DNA of 64,000 nucleotides from Gemmatimonadetes bacterium 13_1_40CM_69_22 (GTDB lineage Bacteria; Gemmatimonadota; Gemmatimonadetes; Gemmatimonadales; GWC2-71-9): NCBI GenBank assembly GCA_001917665.1, contig MNEL01000024.1, positions 1 to 64,000 of the forward strand, read 5' to 3'. Shown piece by piece: positions 26,974 to 35,653 of this stretch (position 1 is its first letter; each line of letters starts with the position of its first letter). The notes under the pieces were generated by a model. It saw only the letters and a program-made list of their open reading frames with translations, ran no database searches and was not told where the DNA came from. The position numbers and the translations under genes were made by a program.

Positions 26974-27903
26974 ATGACCGCCCCCGACTTCCTCGACCCG
27001 CGTCTCACCGAGCAGCGGAACCCCCGCACCGAGCGCATCGACGTCGCCGCGACCCTGGAGATCGTCGACCTGATCAACGCCGAGGACGCCACGGTTGCGG
27101 CGGCGGTGCGCGCCGTGCGCGCCGAGATCGCGCGGGCGATCGACCTCGTGGTCGAGGCATTCAAGCACGGTGGGCGGTTGGTCTACGTGGGGGCGGGCAC
27201 ATCGGGCCGGCTCGGCGTGCTCGACGCGAGTGAATGCCCGCCGACGTTCGGTACGCCGCCCGACATGGTGGTGGGGGTGATCGCCGGGGGCTCCCCGGCG
27301 TTGGTGAAGAGCAGTGAAGGCGCCGAGGACGACGTAAACGCGGGGATGGCGGCGATGGACCAGGCGCGGGTGGCGCCCGCGGACTTCGTCCTCGGCATCG
27401 CGGCGAGCGGCACGACACCGTTCGTCCGCGCCGCACTGTCCCGCGCCCAAACCATCGGCGCGGCGACCGGGCTCCTCTCGTGCTCCGATCCGCCGCAGGT
27501 GCTGGCGGAAACCTGCGACGTGCTGATCCTCCCCAAGGTCGGCCCCGAGGCGCTCACGGGGTCCACCCGCATGAAGGCGGGGACCGCGACCAAGCTCGTG
27601 CTCAATACTCTCTCGACCGCCGCGATGATCCGACAGGGGCGTGCGTACGGCAACCTGATGGTGGACTTGATGGCGTGGAGCGACAAGCTGCGGGACCGCG
27701 GGGAGCGCATCGTCATGGAATGCGGCGGCGTCGACCGCCCGGCGGCGCGCCGCGCGATCGAGGCCGCCGAGGGCAGCGTCAAGCTGGCGATCGTGATGGT
27801 GAAGCGGCGCGTGGGCAAGGCCGAGGCCGAACGGCTGCTCGAGCAGGCGGGTGGGTTCGTGCGCCGGGCGGCCGGCGACCCGCCGGCCGTGCGCCCGCGG
27901 TGA
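26974..27903 (+). CDS. murQ: N-acetylmuramic acid 6-phosphate etherase
   Basis: LTEQRNPRTERID, GGRLVYVGAGTSGRLGVLDASECPPTFG, GPEALTGSTRMKAGTATKLVLNTLSTAAMI. Confidence 0.96.
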   Translation: MTAPDFLDPRLTEQRNPRTERIDVAATLEIVDLINAEDATVAAAVRAVRAEIARAIDLVVEAFKHGGRLVYVGAGTSGRLGVLDASECPPTFGTPPDMVVGVIAGGSPALVKSSEGAEDDVNAGMAAMDQARVAPADFVLGIAASGTTPFVRAALSRAQTIGAATGLLSCSDPPQVLAETCDVLILPKVGPEALTGSTRMKAGTATKLVLNTLSTAAMIRQGRAYGNLMVDLMAWSDKLRDRGERIVMECGGVDRPAARRAIEAAEGSVKLAIVMVKRRVGKAEAERLLEQAGGFVRRAAGDPPAVRPR

Positions 27904-28948
27904 CGAGCTGCCTCGCCGTCGGAGTGATGTCGGGCACGTCGCTCGACGGCGTCTCCACGGCGCTCGTGCGGCTGAGCGACGCTCCCCTCGAGGCCCAGCT
28001 GGTCGCCTTCCGCCAGGAGCCCTACGCCGCGCCGGAGCGCGGCCAGATCGTCGACGCCATCGCGCGCGGCGGCTCGAAGGATCTCGCGCTGCTCCATGTC
28101 GCGCTCGGCGAGCGCTTCGCCGGCGCGATCCTCCAGCTCCTCGCCGGAACCAAGACCACACCCAAGGACCTGGCGTTCGTCGCCTCGCATGGTCAGACGA
28201 TCTGGCACGAGCCCGGCCGCGCCACGCTGCAGCTCGGAGATCCGGCGGTGATCGCCGAGCGCGTGGGTGTACGGGTGGTGAGCGACTTTCGCTCGCGCGA
28301 CGTGGCCGCGGGCGGGCAGGGCGCACCGCTCGTGCCGCTTGCGGACGTGATGCTGTTCGGGCATCCCGAGCGCGGCCGATTGCTGCTCAACATCGGCGGG
28401 ATTGCCAACGTCACCTGGGTGCCACGCCGGGGCATGGCCGACGGTGCCCTCGCGTTCGACACGGGGCCAGGAGTGGCGGTGATCGACGCCGTGACCCGCC
28501 GCTGCTCGCCGATGCCTACTTCGCTCAGCCGCCGCCCAAGAGCACGGGGCGCGAGCGCTTCGGGATCGAGTTCGCCGACCGCCTGATCGGGCTGGTGCGG
28601 CAGGCGGGCGGCTCCGACAACGACGCCGTGGCCACCGCCACGGCGCTCACCGCCGAAACGATTGCCAGCGCGCTCGAGCGGTGGACGCCTCCCCCCACCG
28701 GCCCGGAGATCGAGCTCGTGATTTCGGGCGGCGGCGCCCGCAACCCCGTGCTCGTCGAGCTGCTCGCCACCCGCGTGCGCCCGCGGCCGGTGCTGCCGTT
28801 CGATCGGCTCTTCTTCGACGGTGAGGCGAAGGAGGCGCTGGCGTTCGCCTTCCTCGGGTTCCTGACCGTCTGCGGGAAGCCGGGCAACCTCCCGGCTGCT
28901 ACCGGAGCCCGCGGCCCGCGAGTGCTCGGCCACATCACCCCCGCGTGA
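27900..28948 (+). pseudogene. anmK: Anhydro-N-acetylmuramic acid kinase, frameshifted with internal deletion
   Basis: Frame 1: MSGTSLDGVSTALVRL...FDTGPGVAVIDAVTRR; continues in another frame after about 28505 as LLADAYFAQPPPKSTGRERFG...LVISGGGARNPVLVELL. About 25 residues normally between these motifs are missing. Confidence 0.75.
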
Positions 28949-30378
28949 GCGGCTCGCTCGCCCGGCTCGTCTTCCCGGCCCTGCGGTGGCGGCACCAGAG
29001 CTTCGACCACGAGCAGGCAAAGATCGACGCCGCTCTCGCCGCCGGGGTCGGCGGGTTCATCATCTTCGGCGGGACGCGCGCGACGGTCACCGCGCTCACG
29101 GGTGAGCTGCGGCGCCAGGCGGGGCGCCCGCTGTTGCTCGGCGCTGATCTCGAGCGGGGGGTCGCCCAGCAGGTGCAGGGGCTCACCGAGCTGCCGCCAC
29201 CCGCCGCGCTCGGCTACCTGGCCGACCTCGACGCGACGCGCGGCTGCGGCGTGATCACCGGATCCGAGGCGCGGTCGGTCGGGATCAACTGGGCGTTCGC
29301 GCCCGTGTGCGACCTGGACTTGGAGGCCAAGAACCCAATCGTGCAGACCCGCTCGTTCGGCGCGGATCCGATGCGCGCCGGCGAACACGCGGCCGTCTGG
29401 ATCCGCGGGCTGCAAGAGCACGGTGTGTTGGGCTGCGCAAAGCACTACCCGGGCCACGGCCGCACGACGCGAGATTCACACGAGACCCTGCCACTGGTCA
29501 CGACGCCCGCTGCCGTGCTGCAGCAGTTCGACGTCACGCCCTTCGAGTACGCGATCCGGGCAGGCGTGGGGAGCGTGATGACCGCGTTCGTGGCGTTCCC
29601 CGCGTGGGACGCATCGGGTCGGGCGGCGAGCTTCTCGCCCGACATACTCGGCTATCTCCGCGACCCGCTCAACTTTGCCGGGCTGGTCGTGACGGATGCG
29701 CTGATCATGGCCGGCGCCAGTGCGGCGCAGCCGATCCCCGCTGCCACTGTCACGGCGGTCGCGGCCGGGTGCGACGCGCTCCTGTACGTGGAGGACGTCC
29801 GCAGCGTGATCGCGGCGCTGGACCGAGCGATCGGGTCCGACATCCCCACGGCCCGCGCGGACGAGGCGCTGGCGCGCTACCAAGCCGCCGTCGCGACGTG
29901 GGACGCGGGCGCCGACCAGGGGCTGCCCGATGTCGCGGCGCATGGCGCGTTCGCCGACGGGCTCGCCGACCGGGTGATCTATCCGCTGCGCGGGGACGCG
30001 CCCCGCATCCGCACACCCGTCACCGTGTCGATCGTGGACGACGACGTGGGCGGTCCTTACGCCGTGGGGCCGCGAGATGTGTTCACGCAGAGCCTGCGTG
30101 ACGCGGGGGTGCCCGTCGGGCAACGGGCAACGGGCAACGGGCAACGTATCATCCTGGTGTATGCAGAACCGCGTTCGTGGAAGGGGCGCGCCGATCTCGG
30201 CCGCCGCTCGCTTGCCGCGCTCCGGCGGCTGGCTCCCAGTGCCCAGCTGGTGGTGCTGTTCGGGCATCCGCGGCTCGCGCGCCAGATCCCCGGCCGGGCG
30301 CCCGTCGCGTGCTGCTGGCACGGGCAGCCGCTTATGCAACGGGCGGCAGCGCGGCGGGTCTTGAGCTGGTTGAGATGA
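28945..30378 (+). CDS. nagZ: Glycoside hydrolase family 3 beta-N-acetylhexosaminidase (NagZ-like)
   Basis: LGADLERGVAQQVQG, INWAFAPVCDLD, CAKHYPGHGRTTRDSHETLP, GLVVTDALIMAGA. Confidence 0.85.
   Translation: MSGSLARLVFPALRWRHQSFDHEQAKIDAALAAGVGGFIIFGGTRATVTALTGELRRQAGRPLLLGADLERGVAQQVQGLTELPPPAALGYLADLDATRGCGVITGSEARSVGINWAFAPVCDLDLEAKNPIVQTRSFGADPMRAGEHAAVWIRGLQEHGVLGCAKHYPGHGRTTRDSHETLPLVTTPAAVLQQFDVTPFEYAIRAGVGSVMTAFVAFPAWDASGRAASFSPDILGYLRDPLNFAGLVVTDALIMAGASAAQPIPAATVTAVAAGCDALLYVEDVRSVIAALDRAIGSDIPTARADEALARYQAAVATWDAGADQGLPDVAAHGAFADGLADRVIYPLRGDAPRIRTPVTVSIVDDDVGGPYAVGPRDVFTQSLRDAGVPVGQRATGNGQRIILVYAEPRSWKGRADLGRRSLAALRRLAPSAQLVVLFGHPRLARQIPGRAPVACCWHGQPLMQRAAARRVLSWLR
30118..30145 (+). 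repeat. Four tandem copies of GGGCAAC inside nagZ
   Basis: (GGGCAAC)x4, translated as part of VGQRATGNGQR. Confidence 0.95.
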
Positions 30379-30379
30379 G

Positions 30380-30477
30380 AAGAGCGTCACGCAGAGGCGT
30401 CACACAGAGCCGTGACGCAAAGACGTCCTTACGGTTCTGCGCCACGTTCCTGCGCGACGTCTCTGCGCGACGCCTTT
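30380..30477. repeat. Inverted pair of degenerate CGTCRCGCAGAG tandem repeats (candidate bidirectional terminator)
   Basis: Left arm AGAGCGTCACGCAGAGGCGTCACACAGAGCCGTGACGCAAAGACGTC; right arm GCGCCACGTTCCTGCGCGACGTCTCTGCGCGACGCCTTTT; between convergent genes. Confidence 0.75.
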
Positions 30478-31919
30478 TATCTTGTAGTGACCTGGTTCAG
30501 GTAAGCGATGACCGCGGCCGCAGGAACCCCATAAATGATTTTTCCCTGCGACTCGCGATTGCCCCCGTACAGCACCGCGACGACGCGGCCCTCACGATCG
30601 AAGATCGGGCTCCCCGACGAGCCCGGCGCACCGTAGCCGTCCACCTGCACGACGTTCGACAGCACCTTGCTCACCGTGCCCACGGTGAGCGTGGGGTCCG
30701 CCACCACGGCGCTCGGGCCCTGGTGCTCCATGGGCAGGTCCTCGCCCAGCGGATAGCCCATGATGGCGACGGGGTCGCCCCGCTGCGGGCTGCTCGCGTC
30801 GCGGGCGAAGCCGAGCACGCGCGGCGTGCCGCCGCGCACGTCGACTTTCAGCACCCCGACATCCGCCGTATCGGCGACGCCGATGACCCGCCCCGGGAAC
30901 CACTGCTTCGAGCCCGAGAACTTGACGGCGATCATCAGCGGCCGGCGGTCGCCCGCTTCGCCCACGAGCACGTGCTTGTTGGTGACCAGCGTGCCCTGGG
31001 AGTCCACGGCGAACGCGGTCCCGGTGAACAACTCGACGTCGGAGTATTTGACGACGAGCAGCGCGACGGCGTCCTGATTGTTCCGCGAGATGGCGCGGTA
31101 ATCGACCGCCGCTGCGCCCGCGATGCCGCGCTGGCGCGCGGCCGCCGTGTCGAGCTGGGCACGCAGCCGCGCGACCGAGTGCACGTCGCCGCCGGAGCTC
31201 GCCGCGGCGAGCTCGCCCCGCAACCGCGCTACCTCGGCGTGCGACTCGCGCAGCGCGTCCTTGACGCTCTGCAGCTCGGACTGGAAGCGCGAGAGCAGGC
31301 GCTGGGCTTCCTGGTTCAGACTGTCGGCGCGGGCCTGGAGCCCGGCGAGCTCGCGGGCGTCGCGCGCGGCCGTCCACTGGCTCCACCCGAACCCCGTCAC
31401 CACTAGCGCCAGCAGGCCGATCAGCACCTTGGTCGTGCGCCGCAGGCGCGCCACCTCCGCCACGATGCGCACGGCAGCGCTCGACCGGCGCTCGGCCCCT
31501 GCGGGCGAGACCGCCTGGACCTGATCGCGTGACGCGGCGCTGCGCTCCGCCGGCGCGCGCGCGCTCGCCGAGACCTCATCCGCGCCTGACCCGCCTGCCC
31601 CACCGGCCGCCGCGAGCACCCGGAACTCCACCGCCGGCCCCTTCGGCCCGAAGCCGATCACATCGCCGTCCTGCAGGACCGCGTCGTCCGTGACGCGCGC
31701 GCCGTTGACGAAGGTGCCGTTCTTTGAGCCCAGGTCGCGCACGCGGAACGTCGCGCCGTGGCGCACGATGGCGGCGTGGCGCGAGGAGACGTCGAGGTCG
31801 CGCTCGGCGTCGAAGCGAACGTCCGACAGCGGGTGTCGGCCGAGCCCGATGTAGGCCTTGCGGAAGGTCTCGACCTGCCCGGCGCGCGCGCCCGAGAGGA
31901 ACTTGAACTGAGCGGTCAC
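30477..31919 (-). CDS. FHA domain-TM-coiled-coil-trypsin-like serine protease
   Basis: N-terminal FHA (IGLGRHPLSDVRFD..DLDVSSRHAAIVRHG..RVRDLGSKNGTFVNG), TM TTKVLIGLLALVVTGFGW, coiled coil, protease with NKHVLV / ADVGVLKV / GAPGSSGSPIFD. Confidence 0.88.
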   Translation of the reverse strand: MTAQFKFLSGARAGQVETFRKAYIGLGRHPLSDVRFDAERDLDVSSRHAAIVRHGATFRVRDLGSKNGTFVNGARVTDDAVLQDGDVIGFGPKGPAVEFRVLAAAGGAGGSGADEVSASARAPAERSAASRDQVQAVSPAGAERRSSAAVRIVAEVARLRRTTKVLIGLLALVVTGFGWSQWTAARDARELAGLQARADSLNQEAQRLLSRFQSELQSVKDALRESHAEVARLRGELAAASSGGDVHSVARLRAQLDTAAARQRGIAGAAAVDYRAISRNNQDAVALLVVKYSDVELFTGTAFAVDSQGTLVTNKHVLVGEAGDRRPLMIAVKFSGSKQWFPGRVIGVADTADVGVLKVDVRGGTPRVLGFARDASSPQRGDPVAIMGYPLGEDLPMEHQGPSAVVADPTLTVGTVSKVLSNVVQVDGYGAPGSSGSPIFDREGRVVAVLYGGNRESQGKIIYGVPAAAVIAYLNQVTTR

Positions 31920-32947
31920 TGGCTCCGCGTGGCGAGATACAGGGCGACGGCCACCGCAGCCGCCGCGAGCACGGCCGCCGCGACGACGCGCCAGCGATTC
32001 TCGCGCGCGGGCACCGGCGGCCGGCTGCCCCGGTAGACGGGCACGGGCTCGGTGCTCGTCTCGGTGTCGATCAGCGGGTAGACCTGGTGGCCGACCTCCT
32101 CGCCGGCCGCCGCCGAGCGCAATCCGTCGCCGTCGAACCGCGCGATGACCACGGTGACGTTGTCCGGCCCGCCCCGCTCGTTGGCGAGCGCGATCAGCCG
32201 GTCGCACGCCGCCTGGAGATCCCGTTCCCGGGTCACGATCTCGGCGATCTCGTCTTTCTTGACCTGGCCCGAGAGACCGTCTGAGCAGAGCACAAGGATG
32301 TCGCCCTTGCGGACTTCCTGGTAGGTGAGGTCCACCTTCACCTTGGGATCCGGGCCGAGTGCCTGGAGGATGATGTTGCGTCGCTCGCTGCGCGCGGCTT
32401 CTTCTTCGGTGAGCTCACCCGCTTCCACGAGTCGCTGCATCAGCGACTGGTCCCGCGTGAGTTGCACGGCTTGCCCATCGCGGACCAAGTAGGCCCGGCT
32501 GTCGCCGACTTGCGTGAGGTAGACGTGGTCGTTCAGGATGCCGACGGCCGTGGTGGTGGTGCCCATCCCGCGGACTTCGGGGTGCGCCTTGGCGTACGAG
32601 TGGATGTGGCTGTTGGCGACCTCGACCGCTTCCTTCAGCCGGTAGGCGAACCGCTGCGGCGTGACGTCCTTCTCGTTCCCCCACATCCGGGTCATCTGTT
32701 CGTAGATGGTCTCGGTGGCCATTTCGCTGGCGAGCTCGCCCGCGGCGGCGCCGCCCATCCCGTCGGCGACGATGAACAGCGAACCGCGCTCGCCCACCTC
32801 GTGCTCGCGCACCGCCGGCTGGAGCGACGCCTCCCCACGCGTGAGGTCGGCGACGAGGAAGCGGTCCTCGTTGTGGTCGCGCGTCTTCCCCAAGTCGGTC
32901 TTGGCGAAGACCTGGATCTTGACGGGCTTGGGAGAGCGTCCGAACAT
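31916..32947 (-). CDS. PP2C-family Ser/Thr protein phosphatase with C-terminal TM helix
   Basis: TDLGKTRDHNEDRF, LFIVADGMGGAAAGELAS, LTQVGDSRAYLVRDG, LVLCSDGLSG, GGPDNVTVVIARFDG. Confidence 0.95.
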   Translation of the reverse strand: MFGRSPKPVKIQVFAKTDLGKTRDHNEDRFLVADLTRGEASLQPAVREHEVGERGSLFIVADGMGGAAAGELASEMATETIYEQMTRMWGNEKDVTPQRFAYRLKEAVEVANSHIHSYAKAHPEVRGMGTTTTAVGILNDHVYLTQVGDSRAYLVRDGQAVQLTRDQSLMQRLVEAGELTEEEAARSERRNIILQALGPDPKVKVDLTYQEVRKGDILVLCSDGLSGQVKKDEIAEIVTRERDLQAACDRLIALANERGGPDNVTVVIARFDGDGLRSAAAGEEVGHQVYPLIDTETSTEPVPVYRGSRPPVPARENRWRVVAAAVLAAAAVAVALYLATRSQ

Positions 32948-32949
32948 GG

Positions 32950-34524
32950 TCAGCCTTGGCACTGGGCAAGGACGTTGCGATACGACCGCGATGTTGGATC
33001 GAGCTGCACCGCGGTCCTTACCCAGTCGCATCCCTTCTCGCGCTCATTCGCCTGGAAATACGCATTGCCGACGACGAACGCGGCGAGCGCTTTGTCCGTG
33101 AGAGTGACGTCGGGCGCATTGTAGATGTGTCGCGCGGAGTCCAAGACCATCGCGGCGGTCCGAGGCTCCAGCCGCTTGAACAGGAGGTCGTCGAGCAGCT
33201 CGCGCGCGCGGGCGACGTCGATCGTAGGCTTTCGACGGATGACCCGCGGGATTCTGGCCGGGGTGCGTCGCGCGGGCTGCACCGGCTGGCGCGGGGTGGT
33301 GTCCACGGGGGAGGGCGCGGCGACCCGCGTCACGGTGTCCAGGGGCGCGGCGTTGTCGGCTCGGCGGCCGCCGCCGAACACCAGCATCGCGGCCCCGCCC
33401 CCAGCCAGGACGACAACGGCGCCCACGATGACTGGTACGAGGGAGCGCTTCTTTGGCAGAGACACCGGTGTCGGCGGGGGTCCCTGGAGCGCCGCCGCGG
33501 ACAGGGAGACAAGGAGCTTGGTGCGTTCGTCGGCGTCCCCCCGGGTCACCGGGAGGGGGATGCCGGAGCTGCCACGCGTCAGCCCTGTCACGCCCGCCAC
33601 GTCGGACGCGAACTTCGCGGCCGACCGGTACCGATCTACGGGGTTGCGGGTGAGCGCGGCATCGAGCGTCGCCTGCAGGCCGGGCGGGAAGCGCAGGTCG
33701 GGTCGCGCGGCCGCGAGTTTGAGCGGCTCGTCGGTGAGCCGCTGGATCATCGTCTCCTGCACGGTGCTCGCCGCGAAGGGCAGTTTCCCCGTCACCATCT
33801 TGAACAGCACGAGAGCGAGCGAGTAGATGTCGCTGCGGCCGTCCAGCGTGTCCCCCGACAGCTGCTCGGGGCTCATGAACTCGGGCGTGCCGATGACCAG
33901 CCCGGTCTTCGTCACCTTCTGGCTGTCGTCGCCCGCCACGGCCTTCGCGATGCCGAAATCCACGACCTTCACCACGTCCGAGCGGTCGCGCCCCCGGGCG
34001 AGCATGATGTTGTCGGGCTTCAGGTCGCGATGCACGATGCCGATGTCGTGCGCGGCCTGCAGCGCGTCCGCCACTTGGACGAAGATGTTCACCGCCCGGG
34101 CCACGGGGAGGGCGCCCTCCCGCTCGAGCACGTCGGTGAGCGGCTCTCCCTCGACGAACTCCATCGCGAGGTAGATCAGGCCCTCGACCGTCTCGCCGAA
34201 GTCGTAGATGGCACAGACGCTGGGGTGGCTGATGCGGCTCGCGTTGGCTGCTTCGCGATTGAAGCGCGCCACGGCGTCGGGGTCATAGACCATCGTGGGG
34301 TTCAGCACCTTGATGGCGCTCTTCCGCCCCATCTTCACGTGCTCGGCGAGATACACCTGTCCCATGCCCCCCTCGCCGAGCTTCTTGAGGACGTGGTAGC
34401 GGTCGGCCACGACCTGCCCGACGAGATCCTGCCCTGGCGACGACGACCGCAGCGTCTGCCCGTCGTTCGGACAGAACCGCACGTCGTCGGGGTATTCGGT
34501 CGAGCAGACGGGACAGGTCTTCAC
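32950..34524 (-). CDS. Ser/Thr protein kinase with N-terminal zinc ribbon and C-terminal TM/extracytoplasmic region
   Basis: VKTCPVCSTEYPDDVRFCPNDGQ; LGEGGMGQVYLAEHVKMGRKSAIKVL; IVHRDLKPDNIMLA; VVDFGIAKA; GTPEFMSPEQLSG. Confidence 0.95.
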   Translation of the reverse strand: MKTCPVCSTEYPDDVRFCPNDGQTLRSSSPGQDLVGQVVADRYHVLKKLGEGGMGQVYLAEHVKMGRKSAIKVLNPTMVYDPDAVARFNREAANASRISHPSVCAIYDFGETVEGLIYLAMEFVEGEPLTDVLEREGALPVARAVNIFVQVADALQAAHDIGIVHRDLKPDNIMLARGRDRSDVVKVVDFGIAKAVAGDDSQKVTKTGLVIGTPEFMSPEQLSGDTLDGRSDIYSLALVLFKMVTGKLPFAASTVQETMIQRLTDEPLKLAAARPDLRFPPGLQATLDAALTRNPVDRYRSAAKFASDVAGVTGLTRGSSGIPLPVTRGDADERTKLLVSLSAAALQGPPPTPVSLPKKRSLVPVIVGAVVVLAGGGAAMLVFGGGRRADNAAPLDTVTRVAAPSPVDTTPRQPVQPARRTPARIPRVIRRKPTIDVARARELLDDLLFKRLEPRTAAMVLDSARHIYNAPDVTLTDKALAAFVVGNAYFQANEREKGCDWVRTAVQLDPTSRSYRNVLAQCQG

Positions 34525-35561
34525 GTCGGAAGCTCGATGCGTAGCAGCTTGTCGCCGACCAGGACGCGCGAGTTGTGGCGCAGCGGGATATCGCCCCGGG
34601 CGGCGAGCGCAACGCCGTTGCGACTGTTGGCGTCTACCACGACGAAGTCGGCATCTTCCGAGCGGATCGTCGCGTGGCGCGCGCTCATCGAAGGATCGTA
34701 AGGGAAGATCCAGTCGCCCTGTTCGCGGCCGATGGCCACGTCCCGCCCGGGGGAGAGCTGAATCACGTCGCGCGCGCTGCTGTCGGAGCGCAGCTGGGTC
34801 AGGCTCGCGATGTCCGCGCTCGGAATCAGGCTCCCCATGCGGCGCGTCGCGTCGGCATCCGGCGGGTGCGGTCCCGGATACCCGAGTCGTCGGAACCGGA
34901 TCACCTGTGAGCCGATCAGCAGCAGGTCGCCGTCGGCGAGGCGATGCGCCGATTCGAGGAACACCCACGTGCCGTTGCGGCTGCCCAAGTCGCGGACCAC
35001 GAGCGCGTCCTGCTCCCAGGAGATCTTCGCGTGCAGCGGCGAGAGGAACACGTCATCGGGGAAGCGGATATCACCGTCCTGGCGGCCGATCGTGGTGTCG
35101 GGGCTGCGGCGCTCGAAGCGCTGGACGGCGGCGCCGCTGTCATCGAGCAGCACGAGCACGATCGTCGCTCCGGGCCGCGGCTCCCCTCCCGCTGCCGGCG
35201 AGCGCCGCGCGGGCGCCGGCCCGACGAGCGGTGCCCCACACGTGGGGCAGAACTTCGTCCCGGCGGCGACCGGCGACCCGCAGCGCGCGCAGCTCGGGCC
35301 CGACCCCGGAGCGGTGAGGCGGCGTCCGCAGTGGGGACAGAAAGGCAGCAGGCCGCTCGCGCGGCCCCCGCAGAAGTGACACGTGAGGGCCTCAGGGCGC
35401 GTCGGGGCGACAACCGGCGGGGCCACGACCCGCGTCCCGGGTACCCCCGAACCCGCCGCCGCGGCCTTCACGCCCGTGGACGTACGCATAGGCTTGCCGC
35501 AGTCTATGCAGAACTGCGCGCCGGCGTCGTTTTCGCGGCCGCAGTAGGCACAGACGGTCAC
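34521..35561 (-). CDS. Triple zinc-ribbon, double FHA-domain protein
   Basis: CAYCGREN..CIDCGK, CHFCGGR..CPHCGRR, CARCGSP..CPTCGAP; FHA1 TTIGRQDGDIRFPDDVFLSPLHAKI..DLGSRNGTWVF; FHA2 VAIGREQGDWIFPYDPSMSARHATI..VDANSRNGV. Confidence 0.9.
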   Translation of the reverse strand: MTVCAYCGRENDAGAQFCIDCGKPMRTSTGVKAAAAGSGVPGTRVVAPPVVAPTRPEALTCHFCGGRASGLLPFCPHCGRRLTAPGSGPSCARCGSPVAAGTKFCPTCGAPLVGPAPARRSPAAGGEPRPGATIVLVLLDDSGAAVQRFERRSPDTTIGRQDGDIRFPDDVFLSPLHAKISWEQDALVVRDLGSRNGTWVFLESAHRLADGDLLLIGSQVIRFRRLGYPGPHPPDADATRRMGSLIPSADIASLTQLRSDSSARDVIQLSPGRDVAIGREQGDWIFPYDPSMSARHATIRSEDADFVVVDANSRNGVALAARGDIPLRHNSRVLVGDKLLRIELPT

Positions 35562-35653
35562 TGGTGGAGCTGCTCCACATGGCGCAAAAGCACGGCCTGC
35601 CAATCTATTGGGCAAATTGACGCGTCGAAAGGGTCAATGCTAGCTTGCGCGCC

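Noticed and set aside
27900-28948. Programmed ribosomal frameshift in anmK
   Set aside because: No slippery heptamer at the junction and about 25 conserved-region residues are missing, so deletion (or assembly error) is more likely
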